From Streptomyces gardneri (GTDB taxonomy: Bacteria; Actinomycetota; Actinomycetes; Streptomycetales; Streptomycetaceae), in the NCBI RefSeq assembly GCF_006539185.1, contig NZ_BJMN01000045.1, positions 26,658 through 90,657 of the forward strand: 64,000 bases of DNA. Direction: 5' to 3'. Shown piece after piece: positions 36,366 to 44,560 of the stretch; within the stretch, counting starts at the first letter, position 1; each line of letters starts with the position of its first letter. Under the pieces are notes generated by a model. That model had not been told where the DNA came from and did no database searches. It worked only from the letters and a program-made list of their open reading frames with translations. Position numbers and translations under genes: made by a program.

Positions 36366-36383
36366 ACTAGCCGGGCGGCAAGT
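36366..36383. promoter_or_regulatory. TetR operator candidate 2
   Basis: ACTAGCCGGGCGGCAAGT matches candidate 1 in length and in 13 of 18 positions and overlaps the MFS gene's upstream edge. Start-to-start distance between the two sites is 45 bp, about four helical turns. Repression of both genes by the neighbouring TetR is inferred. Confidence 0.6.
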
Positions 36384-36395
36384 AAGGGGATGGCG

Positions 36396-37970
36396 ATGGC
36401 GAACGACGGGACAGTGCAAGCAGCGGAGGAGAAGGCACCCCCGGCGCGCAGCGTCCGTGTCGTCCTCCTCGCCCTGATGATCGCGATGCTGCTCGCGATG
36501 CTGGACAACATGATCATCGGCACCGCGATGCCGACGATCGTCGGCGAGCTCGGCGGCCTGGAGCACCTCTCCTGGGTCGTCACCGCCTACACCCTGGCCA
36601 CCGCCGCCTCCACCCCCCTCTGGGGCAAGCTCGGCGACATGTTCGGCCGCAAGGGCGTCTTCCTCACCTCGATCGTGATCTTCCTGATCGGCTCGGCGCT
36701 CAGCGGCATGGCCCAGGACATGGGCCAGCTCATCGGCTTCCGCACGATCCAGGGCCTCGGCGCCGGCGGCCTCATGGTCGGCGTCATGGCGATCATCGGC
36801 GACCTGATCCCGCCCCGCGAGCGCGGCAAGTACCAGGGCATGATGGCCGGCGTCATGGCCCTCGCCATGATCGGCGGACCGCTCGTCGGCGGCACCATCA
36901 CCGACCACTGGGGCTGGCGCTGGTCCTTCTACATCAACCTGCCGCTCGGCGCCGTCGCCCTCGCCATGGTCACCACCGTCCTGCACCTGCCGAAGAAGCA
37001 GCGCGCCACGGGCACCCGGATCGACTTCCTCGGCGCCGGACTGCTGACCGTCGGCATCACCGCGATCGTCCTCGTCACCACCTGGGGCGGCACGGAGTAC
37101 GCCTGGGGCTCGGCCACCATCGTCGGCCTCGCGGTCGGCGGAGCGGCCGCCCTCGCCGCCTTCCTGTGGGTGGAGACCAGGGCCGAGGACCCGATCATGC
37201 CGCTGCACATCTTCCGCAGCCGCAACTTCACCCTGATGTCCCTGATCGGCTTCATCACCGGCTTCGTGATGTTCGGCGCGGTCCTCTACCTGCCGATCTT
37301 CCAGCAGTCCGTCCAGGGCGCCTCGGCGACCAACTCGGGCCTCCTGCTCCTGCCGATGCTGATGGCGATGATGGTCGTCTCGCTGCTCGTCGGCCGGTTC
37401 ACCACGAGCACCGGCAAGTACAAGGTCTTCCCGATCGTCGGCGGCGCCCTGATGGTGACGGGCCTCTTCCTGCTCTCCACGATGGACACCGGCACCTCGC
37501 GGCTGGTCTCCGGGGTCTGGATGGCGGTCCTCGGCGCCGGCATGGGCTTCCTGATGCAGATCACCATGCTCGTCGCGCAGAACAGCGTCGAGATGAAGGA
37601 CATGGGCGTCGCCTCCTCCTCCACCACCCTCTTCCGGACGCTCGGCTCCTCCTTCGGCGTCGCGATCATGGGCGCGCTCTTCACGAGCCGGGTGCAGGAC
37701 GAGATGGCGGCGCGCGGCGGGTCCGGGCTCACCGAGCGGACCGCGCAGCTCGACGCGGCGAGCCTCGCCAAGCTGCCGGAGTCGCTGCGCGAGGCCTACC
37801 AGTACGCGGTCTCCGTCGGCACCCACTCCGCCTTCCTGGTCGCCGCGGCGGTCTCCGTCCTCGGCTTCGCCCTCGCCTTCTTCGTCAAGGAGGTGGCGCT
37901 GCGCGGCGCGGGACCGGAGCCGAAGGCGACCGCGGGCGAGGACGCCCCGAAGGTCGCCGAGACGGTCTGA
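36396..37970 (+). CDS. MFS transporter, DHA2 (EmrB/QacA) family
   Basis: A 524-residue, 14-helix drug:proton antiporter. Helix 1 has MLLAMLDNMIIGTAMPTIVGEL (motif D1 region), followed by WVVTAYTLATAASTPLWGKLGDMFGRKG (motif A) and motif C near LALAMIGGPLVGGTITD. The ATG six bases downstream of another ATG is preferred, as AGGGG is then 6 bases away and not adjacent. Regulated probably by the divergent TetR. Confidence 0.94.
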   Translation: MANDGTVQAAEEKAPPARSVRVVLLALMIAMLLAMLDNMIIGTAMPTIVGELGGLEHLSWVVTAYTLATAASTPLWGKLGDMFGRKGVFLTSIVIFLIGSALSGMAQDMGQLIGFRTIQGLGAGGLMVGVMAIIGDLIPPRERGKYQGMMAGVMALAMIGGPLVGGTITDHWGWRWSFYINLPLGAVALAMVTTVLHLPKKQRATGTRIDFLGAGLLTVGITAIVLVTTWGGTEYAWGSATIVGLAVGGAAALAAFLWVETRAEDPIMPLHIFRSRNFTLMSLIGFITGFVMFGAVLYLPIFQQSVQGASATNSGLLLLPMLMAMMVVSLLVGRFTTSTGKYKVFPIVGGALMVTGLFLLSTMDTGTSRLVSGVWMAVLGAGMGFLMQITMLVAQNSVEMKDMGVASSSTTLFRTLGSSFGVAIMGALFTSRVQDEMAARGGSGLTERTAQLDAASLAKLPESLREAYQYAVSVGTHSAFLVAAAVSVLGFALAFFVKEVALRGAGPEPKATAGEDAPKVAETV

Positions 37971-37981
37971 GCAGGATCCTC

Positions 37982-38034
37982 GGGTACGACGGTGGGGCCG
38001 GACCCGAAAGGGGTCCGGCCCCACCGTCGTACCC
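37982..38034. terminator. Bidirectional terminator MFS/cseC
   Basis: A perfect 24-bp stem beginning GGGTACGACGG, closed by a GAAAG loop, between two convergent genes. It is one of the longest perfect stems in the window. Confidence 0.92.
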
Positions 38035-38071
38035 GCTCCACAGCCGGCCTGTGAGCCGGCCGGCCGTCCGG

Positions 38072-39403
38072 TCAGTTCGACAGCCTCAGCATGGGAAAGC
38101 TGCCCGTGTTCGTCGGCGCGTGGTCCGGCAGCCACAGCACCGCGATGGCGCCGCCCACGCCCCCCGGGGCCGCCGCCGACGCCACGTTCCGGAAGGTCAG
38201 CCGGGCGCCGAGCACCCGCGCCTGGCCCGCCGCGATCGTCAGCCCCAGGCCGTGGCCCTGGCCCGCGCGGTCGCTCGTCCCCGTACGGAAGCGGCTCGGG
38301 CCCTCCTTGAGGAGCGCCTCGGGGAAGCCCGGACCGTGGTCACGGACCCGGACGACCCGGCCCTCGACGGTGACCTCCACCGGCGGCTTGCCGTGCTTGG
38401 CGGCGTTCGCGAGCAGATTGCCCAGGATGCGCTCCAGGCGGCGCGGGTCGGTGTTCACCCAGGAGTCGTGGACGACCCGGACGACGACGTCGGGGTCGAG
38501 CGCCCGCACCCGCCGCTCGACGAACTCGCCGAGCGCGATCTCCTGGAGCTCGGCCCGCTCCGACGCGCTGTCGAGCCGGGCCACCTCCAGGACGTCCTCG
38601 ACCAGCGTCCGCATCGCCTGCGCCCGGTCCCGGACGAGCTCGGTCGGCCGCCCCGGAGGCAGCAGCTCGGCCGCCGTGAGCAGCCCGGTCACGGGGGTGC
38701 GCAGCTCGTGCGCGATGTCCGCGGTGACCCGGCGCTCGGCCTCGATCCGCTCGTTCAGGGCGTCGGTCAGGGCGTCGACCGCCCGGGCCAGCTCGTCGGT
38801 CTCGTCCCGGACGACCCCGCCGATCGCGTCCCGTACGCGTACGTCCGTGTTGCCCTGGGCGACCCGCCCGGCCGCCGCGGCGGCCTTCCGCAGCCGCCGC
38901 GAGAGCTGGCCGCCGATGAGCACGCCGAGGGCGCAGCCGCCGAACACCACGGAGACCGAGCCGATGACGAGCGCCCGGTCCAGATCGTTCATGATCGCCG
39001 TGCTGCGGTCGGCGAAGGGGATGTGCAGCGACAGGACGTCGCCGTTGGCGAGCGGCACCGCGGCCCACACGTCGGGCGGCCCGCCGTTCCGGTGCTCCTG
39101 CACGAAGGTGCCGCGCCGCCGGTCCCGCATCAGCTGGTCGAGCTGGGCCGGCAGCGCCGGGTCGTTGATCTTCGTGCCGAAGCGGGGCTCCTTCGGCTTC
39201 GACGTCTCGTACATCCGCTGGGCGAAGAGCAGCCGCTCCATCTGCACCTCGCGCGCGTTGTCGAGCATCGAGATACGGGCGGCGTTGTGCACGACCACGC
39301 TCAGCGTGACCGCGATGAGCGCGCCGACCGCCGCGATGGCGACGGCGATCTTCCAGCGGACCCCGGTACGGAGGGCCAGCGGTTTCACGGGTCGGAATGA
39401 CAC
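38072..39403 (-). CDS. cseC: Sensor histidine kinase CseC
   Basis: A 443-residue envelope-stress sensor. Membrane helix about 18-40, extracellular sensor of about 100 residues, helix about 145-165, HAMP (about 166-218), then HisKA with His232 in TADIAHELRTPVTG. The ATPase domain has ILGNLLANAAKHG, VRDHGPGFP and GQGHGLGLTIA. Order and sequence match the sigE-cseA-cseB-cseC locus of Streptomyces, where CseC senses cell-wall damage by antibiotics such as vancomycin and phosphorylates CseB. It starts 11 bases after cseB. Confidence 0.94.
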   Translation of the reverse strand: MSFRPVKPLALRTGVRWKIAVAIAAVGALIAVTLSVVVHNAARISMLDNAREVQMERLLFAQRMYETSKPKEPRFGTKINDPALPAQLDQLMRDRRRGTFVQEHRNGGPPDVWAAVPLANGDVLSLHIPFADRSTAIMNDLDRALVIGSVSVVFGGCALGVLIGGQLSRRLRKAAAAAGRVAQGNTDVRVRDAIGGVVRDETDELARAVDALTDALNERIEAERRVTADIAHELRTPVTGLLTAAELLPPGRPTELVRDRAQAMRTLVEDVLEVARLDSASERAELQEIALGEFVERRVRALDPDVVVRVVHDSWVNTDPRRLERILGNLLANAAKHGKPPVEVTVEGRVVRVRDHGPGFPEALLKEGPSRFRTGTSDRAGQGHGLGLTIAAGQARVLGARLTFRNVASAAAPGGVGGAIAVLWLPDHAPTNTGSFPMLRLSN

Positions 39404-39414
39404 CCTCTGGCCCT

Positions 39415-40119
39415 CTAGCCCTTGAGCTTGTAGCCGAAGCCCCGGACCGTCTCGATCCGGTCCTGGCCGATCTTGGCGCGCAGTCGCTGCACATGGACGT
39501 CCACCACCCGGGTGTCGCCGCCCCAGCCGTAGTCCCAGACCCGCTCCAGGAGCTTGTCGCGGGACAGCACCGTGCCCGGAGCGGACGAGAACTCCAGGAG
39601 CAGCCGCATCTCGGTCGGGGTCAGGGCCACCTGCGCCCCGTCCTTGCGGACCTCCATGCCCTCGGTGTCGACCTCCAGGTCGCCGAAGGCGAGCAGCCCG
39701 CCGCTGTCCGCCGACTCGTCCCCGTGCTCGCCGGGGCCGGAGCCGCCCGCGTGCCCGAAGCGCCGCAGGACGGCGCGGATGCGGGCCATGAGGACGGAGC
39801 CGTCGAAGGGCTTCGTGACGTAGTCGTCGGCCCCGGCCTCCAGGCCGAGGACGACGTCGATCGAGTCGGCGCGCGCCGACAGCATGATCACCGGCACGGT
39901 CGACTCGTCACGGATGCGGCGGCAGAGGCTGACGCCGTCCATGCCCGGCAGCATCACGTCGAGGAGGGCGATGTCCGGCCGCTGCGCCCGGAAGGCGTCC
40001 AGGCCGGAGAGCCCGTCGGGCATCGCGGTGACCCGGAAGCCGTCCCGCTCCAGGGCGAGCTGGGTGGCCTCACGGATGACGTCGTCGTCCTCGACGAACA
40101 GGACATGTGTTTCGGCCAT
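39415..40119 (-). CDS. cseB: Response regulator CseB
   Basis: A 234-residue OmpR/PhoB-type regulator that activates the sigE promoter. The receiver has acidic residues 10-12 (EDD), phospho-acceptor Asp54 (IALLDVMLPGMDG) and Lys in YVTKPFDG. The winged-helix output has LTPTEMRLLLEFSSAPGTVL and RVVDVHVQRLRAKIG. The sequence is very close to what I recall of S. coelicolor CseB. Located between cseA and cseC. Confidence 0.95.
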   Translation of the reverse strand: MAETHVLFVEDDDVIREATQLALERDGFRVTAMPDGLSGLDAFRAQRPDIALLDVMLPGMDGVSLCRRIRDESTVPVIMLSARADSIDVVLGLEAGADDYVTKPFDGSVLMARIRAVLRRFGHAGGSGPGEHGDESADSGGLLAFGDLEVDTEGMEVRKDGAQVALTPTEMRLLLEFSSAPGTVLSRDKLLERVWDYGWGGDTRVVDVHVQRLRAKIGQDRIETVRGFGYKLKG

Positions 40120-40150
40120 CGTGCGTGCCCTTCGGGGGTCTGTGCTGCTG

Positions 40151-40186
40151 GGTGGTGCGGGTGGTGCAGGTGGCGCGGGTGGTGCG
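40151..40186. repeat. Four tandem 9-bp repeats between cseA and cseB
   Basis: GGTGGTGCG is repeated four times with two substitutions in the 96-bp spacer. It may be a slippage-prone tract altering cseA-cseB spacing. No coding role. Confidence 0.7.
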
Positions 40187-40215
40187 GTGTCGTGGCCACT
40201 CCGCGGCCAGGACGG

Positions 40216-40953
40216 TCAGCTCGCGTCGGTGGGTTCGCTCGGCGCCGGCTCCACCGCGGCCTCGCCGTCCCCGACGGCGCGGCTGTAGTCGTTGTGCACC
40301 CAGTCGTGCTGGGTGAACTTGTTCCCCGACCAGCGGTACGTGATCACGTCCTCGCCCGAGGGATACGCGACCGGGTCGCCCTTGGCGTACACCTGCTTGG
40401 TGACGATCAGATCGCCCCGGTCGATCGTCCCGTAGACCGCAGCGTCCTCCGCCATGAACACGTTCTCGTACCGGTCGCTGTGCTTCCGGTAGACGTACGT
40501 GCCGATGCCGACGGCATCGCCGCAGGTCATCACATTGACGACGACATCGGGTGCGGCGCTGCCCGTGAGGTTCCCGTAGGAGGCGTCGACCGGGTACGCG
40601 TCCGCGACGCACGGCTTCAGATCGTCCTTGAGCCGCTCGCCGATCTTCGGGTCGTCCTTGAGCAGCGCGATCGGATCCACCCGCTCGGCGGACTGCGGAC
40701 CGGTGGACGCGGCGGGGGAGGAGGGGCTGGGCGCCGCCGCGGCGGTCTCGTCGACGCGGGCAGCGCCCTCGTCGCGGGAGCCCGTGCCGCCGGTGGAGCA
40801 GGCGGCGACGGACAGCCCGACGGCGACGAGCCCGGCCACCGCCGTGACGCTCGCCGCCTTGACGGTACGGCGAGGGCGGCGCCGCCCGGTGCCGTACCGG
40901 TCGTCGCCGCCGTGTTCTCTGCCGTCGTCGGTTTCGGCGTCTAGGCCGCGCAC
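40216..40953 (-). CDS. cseA: CseA lipoprotein, negative regulator of the SigE system
   Basis: A 245-residue lipoprotein. A membrane segment (about residues 30-50) ends in the lipobox VAAC and is preceded by a basic stretch. A Ser/Pro/Ala linker follows, then a globular domain with DDLKPCVADAYPVDASYGNLTG and VYRKHSDRYENVFMAEDAAV. In S. coelicolor CseA sits outside the membrane and dampens sigE expression. GTG is chosen because GGGGG is well placed upstream; it overlaps the sigE 3' end by 13 bp. Confidence 0.9.
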   Translation of the reverse strand: MRGLDAETDDGREHGGDDRYGTGRRRPRRTVKAASVTAVAGLVAVGLSVAACSTGGTGSRDEGAARVDETAAAAPSPSSPAASTGPQSAERVDPIALLKDDPKIGERLKDDLKPCVADAYPVDASYGNLTGSAAPDVVVNVMTCGDAVGIGTYVYRKHSDRYENVFMAEDAAVYGTIDRGDLIVTKQVYAKGDPVAYPSGEDVITYRWSGNKFTQHDWVHNDYSRAVGDGEAAVEPAPSEPTDAS

Positions 40954-41513
40954 CGCCCCCGCCCCCCTTCGTGACCTCGTACGTCCGCCCGCTCTCCCGT
41001 CCGGCCCAGGGCGCGGGCGTCGAGGTCGCGGCTCTCCAGCTCCTGACGGAGCCGGGCCAGCGCGCGGTGGAGCGTCGACTTCACCGTACCCGTCGACATC
41101 CCGAGCGCGGCGGCCGTCTCCTCGGTGCTCATCTGCTCCCAGTGGCGCAGGACGACGACGCTGCGCTGCTTCGGCGCGAGCACCTTCAGGATGTCCATGA
41201 GGAGGGCCCGGTCGGCGTGCTGCTCGGTCGGGTCGTCCACGCTCGCGTCGGGCAGCTGCTCGGTGGGGACCTCTTCGAGCTTGCGGGAGCGCCACCACTC
41301 GGTCCGGGTGTTGATCATGACCCGGCGCAGGTAGGCGTCGGCGAGGGACTTGTCGGCGATGCCGTCCCAGCGGCCGTACGTCCTGGCCAGCGCGGTCTGG
41401 AGGAGGTCCTGGGCGTCGACCGGGTCGGGTACGAGACGACGGGCACTGCGCAGCAGCGCGTCCTGCCGCGTGCGTACGTACTCCTCGAAGTCGAGCACCT
41501 CTCCGTGCCTCAT
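40941..41513 (-). CDS. sigE: ECF sigma factor SigE
   Basis: A 190-residue RNA polymerase sigma factor for cell-envelope stress genes. Region 2: FEEYVRTRQDALLRSARRLV to AYLRRVMINTRTEWWR, with the DAQDLLQTALART segment. Region 4: LAPKQRSVVVLRHWEQMSTEE and LGMSTGTVKSTLHRALARL. It is nearly identical to the S. coelicolor SigE I recall, apart from a longer C-terminal tail (RTGERADVRGHEGGRGRCAA). An ATG with GGAGG 8 bases upstream decides the start. First gene of the sigE-cseABC operon. Confidence 0.96.
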   Translation of the reverse strand: MRHGEVLDFEEYVRTRQDALLRSARRLVPDPVDAQDLLQTALARTYGRWDGIADKSLADAYLRRVMINTRTEWWRSRKLEEVPTEQLPDASVDDPTEQHADRALLMDILKVLAPKQRSVVVLRHWEQMSTEETAAALGMSTGTVKSTLHRALARLRQELESRDLDARALGRTGERADVRGHEGGRGRCAA

Positions 41514-41671
41514 CCGAACCGCCTCCATCCCCGTGACCAGCCATTTCCTCGTGTCGTGGACGACGCTACGGAGGCTGTGTCACGGGGCTGTGCGGGGCAG
41601 CCGTCGGTGGACGCACGGCTACCCATCGGTTGTGTAACAGAGGGAACGGAGGAGGTTTCGCCGCGGCTGCC

Positions 41672-42598
41672 TCAGGAGAGCGGCAGGCGGTACAACCCGT
41701 CCTCCAGCGGCTCGACGAGACCGTCCGCGACCAGGCCGTCCAAGGCCCTGGTCCGCTGCATCGGCTCGTCCCAGACCGCGTCCAGCGCCGCCTGCGCCAC
41801 CGGGTCCGTCGACTCGCGCAGCACCGCGAGCAGCCGGCCCCGTACCTGCCGGTCCGTGCCCGCGTACGTCTGGCCGCGCCGCGGCGGGCCGTCGTGCGCC
41901 GGCTTGCCCGCCAGCTGCCACGCGCAGCGCTCGGCGATCGGGCAGCGCCCGCAGTCCTCGTTCCGCGCCGTGCAGACCAGCGCGCCCAGCTCCATCGAGG
42001 CGGCGGCCCAGCGGGAGGCCGTCGCCTCGTCCTCCGGGAGCAGCGCCCGGGCGAGCCGGCGCTCGGCGGCCGTGGTCGCGTTCGGCGGGTACTGCACGCC
42101 GGTCGCCGCCCGCGCGAAGACCCGGCGCACATTGGTGTCCAGGACCGCGTGCCGCTGCCCGTACGCGAAGGAGGCCACCGCGGCCGCCGTGTACTCGCCG
42201 ATCCCGGGCAGCGAGAGCAGCTGACCGTGGTCGCGGGGGACGTCGCCGCGGTGCCGTTCCGTTATGGCCGTGGCCGCCGCGTGCAGGCGCAGGGCCCGGC
42301 GCGGATAGCCGAGCCTGCCCCAGGCGCGGACGGCCTCGCCGGGGGCCTCGGCGGCCAGGTCGGCGGGGCGCGGCCAGCGCGCGAGCCACTGCTCGTAGAC
42401 CGGAAGGACCCGGACGACGGGCGTCTGCTGGAGCATGAACTCGCTGACCATCACCCCCCAGGCTCCGGCCTCGGGACGGCGCCAGGGCAGGTCACGGGCG
42501 TGCCGGTCGAACCAGGCGAGGACGGGCCCGTGCAGTTCCGGCGGGAGGGAGGGGGCCACTGGGGCCGGGGGACCGGGGGGAGTGTCGATGGAAGTCAT
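41672..42598 (-). CDS. mutY: A/G-specific adenine DNA glycosylase
   Basis: A 308-residue base-excision enzyme that removes adenine opposite 8-oxoguanine. Catalytic Glu in VSEFMLQQTPVVRVLP, helix-hairpin-helix LLSLPGIGEYTAAAVASFAYG and catalytic Asp in VLDTNVRRVFAR. The [4Fe-4S] cluster motif is C-x6-C-x2-C-x5-C in CTARNEDCGRCPIAERC. The C-terminal NUDIX-like recognition domain of E. coli MutY is absent; only a short winged segment remains, as in many actinobacteria. Confidence 0.96.
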   Translation of the reverse strand: MTSIDTPPGPPAPVAPSLPPELHGPVLAWFDRHARDLPWRRPEAGAWGVMVSEFMLQQTPVVRVLPVYEQWLARWPRPADLAAEAPGEAVRAWGRLGYPRRALRLHAAATAITERHRGDVPRDHGQLLSLPGIGEYTAAAVASFAYGQRHAVLDTNVRRVFARAATGVQYPPNATTAAERRLARALLPEDEATASRWAAASMELGALVCTARNEDCGRCPIAERCAWQLAGKPAHDGPPRRGQTYAGTDRQVRGRLLAVLRESTDPVAQAALDAVWDEPMQRTRALDGLVADGLVEPLEDGLYRLPLS

Positions 42599-42631
42599 GG
42601 CACCTCCGATCCTGGCACGTCCGCGACGGGA

Positions 42632-43345
42632 TCAGCGCGCGCCGTGGCGCGAGCGCTCGGGCCGGTCGGCGTGCGGGGAGGCGTACGGGGAGGCGTGCGC
42701 GTGCGAAGAGGCGTGCGGGGCGGCGTGCGCACGGGGTCCGCGCCCCGCGCACCACACGACGGCCGAGCTCCGGCTCGACCTGGCCGTCTCCACCAGCGAC
42801 CGCACCGGCCGCTCCGCCGCCCGCATGACGAGGAAGGCGACCAGGGCGCCGAGCAGCACGCCGGCGGTCACGTCGTGCGGGTAGTGCACGCCGACGAAGA
42901 CCCGCGAGAACGCCATGAGCAGCGCCATCGGCACGGTCAGCCAGACCATCCCGCGCCAGGACAGGGCGAGCGCGACGGCGGCGGCGCCCGCGATGGCCGA
43001 GTGGTTGCTCGGGAAGGACCAGTCGCCGTACGGCGGGCACTCCACGAGCGCGGCGGGCGCCCCGAGGACCGCCCGGCACGGCCGCTCCTCGTCGATCAGC
43101 GACTTCAGCCCCTCGCTCACCACGTAACCGAAGGCGGTGGCGAGCGGGGCGAGCAGCGCGAGCGCCATCAGCCGGCTCGATCCGTCCCGGGAGCGCCACC
43201 AGCCGGCCAGGAACAGCACGCCGAAGAGCAGCAGCCCCGCCTCGGTCCACACCTCCGCGAGCCACTGGAACCAGTGCGGGGTGGAGTGGGCGAAGTCGGC
43301 GACGTCGAGGTAGAGCCGATCGGAGAGGTCGAGGAGGGAGTCCAT
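42632..43345 (-). CDS. PAP2-family membrane phosphatase with His-rich tail
   Basis: A 237-residue protein with five or six membrane helices. The acid-phosphatase signature is complete: KSLIDEERP (motif 1), SFPSNHSAI (motif 2) and SRVFVGVHYPHD (motif 3). It may dephosphorylate undecaprenyl pyrophosphate or other lipid phosphates. The last 35 residues are rich in His, Ala and Pro (HAAPHASSHAHASPYASPHA), encoded by 12-bp repeats. It lies 33 bases upstream of mutY on the same strand. Confidence 0.92.
   Translation of the reverse strand: MDSLLDLSDRLYLDVADFAHSTPHWFQWLAEVWTEAGLLLFGVLFLAGWWRSRDGSSRLMALALLAPLATAFGYVVSEGLKSLIDEERPCRAVLGAPAALVECPPYGDWSFPSNHSAIAGAAAVALALSWRGMVWLTVPMALLMAFSRVFVGVHYPHDVTAGVLLGALVAFLVMRAAERPVRSLVETARSSRSSAVVWCAGRGPRAHAAPHASSHAHASPYASPHADRPERSRHGAR
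42668..42735 (-). repeat. 12-bp tandem repeats in the PAP2 gene
   Basis: Imperfect copies of GGCGTGCGGGGA encode the His/Ala/Pro-rich C terminus. The period is a multiple of three, so copy-number changes would keep the frame. Confidence 0.7.
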
Positions 43346-43569
43346 GGTGGATGACGCTAACCGGAATTCGGAGCTCGTCGCCCCGGGCCAACGACCAGAG
43401 CGACCCCCGACGAAAGTGGGGGGCGTGCCGGATCCCGGTGATTCCGGTCCGCTTCAGGCCTGTTCGGGAAAAGTTCCCGGCGCCGACGGATGTGATCATC
43501 GGCAAAACTTGATGCCTCGGGCGGCGGGTGGGGCGGGAGTTGGGCCGGATCTCTCGTAAGGTTCGGGTC

Positions 43570-44442
43570 GTGGGATCTTTGCGCAATCCGGTCGGGCCGC
43601 TTCCCTCCACCATCTATTGGCGACGGAGGGCGGTGGCCGTGTGCCTGGTGGCGGTTCTCGCCCTGCTCGCCGTATGGGCTGTGACCTCGGGCGACGGCGG
43701 CGGGAAGAAGGCGAACGACGCCGCCAACGGCTCGTCGCCCACACCTCCTTCGATCACTCCCGGCCCGTCCGGCACCGGCCCGGCGATCAGCCAACAGCCC
43801 GGTGGCCGCGACGAGTCGAGCGACTCCGGCGGCTCCGGTGACACGTCGGGCGACGGCGGCAGCGGCGACGGTGGCTCCGCCGGATCCGGTACGGACGCGG
43901 GCTCGGGCCCCGGTGAGGGCGCCGACGCCGGTACGGACTCCGGCGCCGGCGGCACCGGGAAGAACGGCGACACCGACGGCGCGGGTGGCGACGGAGGCGC
44001 GGGCACCGGTGCGGGACAGCAGGTTCCGGCCAATTCTCCGCTCCCGAACTGCCCCGCCGAAGCGCTGCAGTTGAGCCTGCGCAGCGCCAAGCTCTCCTAC
44101 GAGGCGGGCGAGAAGCCCCGCTTCCACCTGGTCGTCAAGAACACCTCGGACACCGCCTGCAAGGCCGACTTCGGGCCGCGCAGCGCGGTGCTGACGATCA
44201 GCGACAAGCAGGCCGACGCGGTCTGGGCCTCCGACGACTGCCCGCGCCCCGGCAACCCGCTCCTGCTGAGCGTCCCCGCGCAGACCACGGTGACCCACAC
44301 CGTGGAGTGGGACCGCGGGCGCAGCGCGCCGCAGTGCGCCACGGCCCCGGCGGGCCAGGCCGGCCCCGGGACCTACCTGGTGGAGGCGACGATGGCGGGC
44401 GCGAAGGTGGCCCCGGCCTCGTTCACCCTGGCCAAGGACTGA
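43570..44442 (+). CDS. Hypothetical membrane-anchored protein with Gly/Ser/Asp linker
   Basis: A 290-residue protein. One membrane helix (residues about 20-40, AVAVCLVAVLALLAVWAV) is followed by about 120 residues of Gly/Ser/Asp/Thr-rich spacer. A globular extracellular domain of about 130 residues comes last (LSLRSAKLSYEAGEKPRFHL, NTSDTACKADFG, VEWDRGRSAPQC) with four cysteines, probably two disulfides. The domain looks like an Ig-like beta sandwich. Function unknown. GTG start with AAGG 7 bases upstream. Confidence 0.85.
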   Translation: MGSLRNPVGPLPSTIYWRRRAVAVCLVAVLALLAVWAVTSGDGGGKKANDAANGSSPTPPSITPGPSGTGPAISQQPGGRDESSDSGGSGDTSGDGGSGDGGSAGSGTDAGSGPGEGADAGTDSGAGGTGKNGDTDGAGGDGGAGTGAGQQVPANSPLPNCPAEALQLSLRSAKLSYEAGEKPRFHLVVKNTSDTACKADFGPRSAVLTISDKQADAVWASDDCPRPGNPLLLSVPAQTTVTHTVEWDRGRSAPQCATAPAGQAGPGTYLVEATMAGAKVAPASFTLAKD

Positions 44443-44524
44443 GCCGACCGGACCGCCCGGCCGCAGGGCCGGGCCGCAGGTTCAGCCCCGGTTCAGGGCA
44501 GGACGCCCCTTGGACACACCGCGA

Positions 44525-44560
44525 GACGTACCGCTAGACGTACCGCTAGACGTACCGCTC
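44525..44560. repeat. Three 12-bp repeats spanning the disA stop codon
   Basis: GACGTACCGCTA is repeated three times (last copy ends in C). On the disA strand each copy reads Arg-Tyr-Val plus stop, so the last codons of disA are triplicated and only the first stop is used. Confidence 0.75.

Noticed and set aside
43570..44442. Gly/Ser/Asp spacer as evidence of a calcium-binding RTX protein
   Set aside because: No GGxGxDxUx nonapeptide repeats; the stretch is a simple low-complexity linker.
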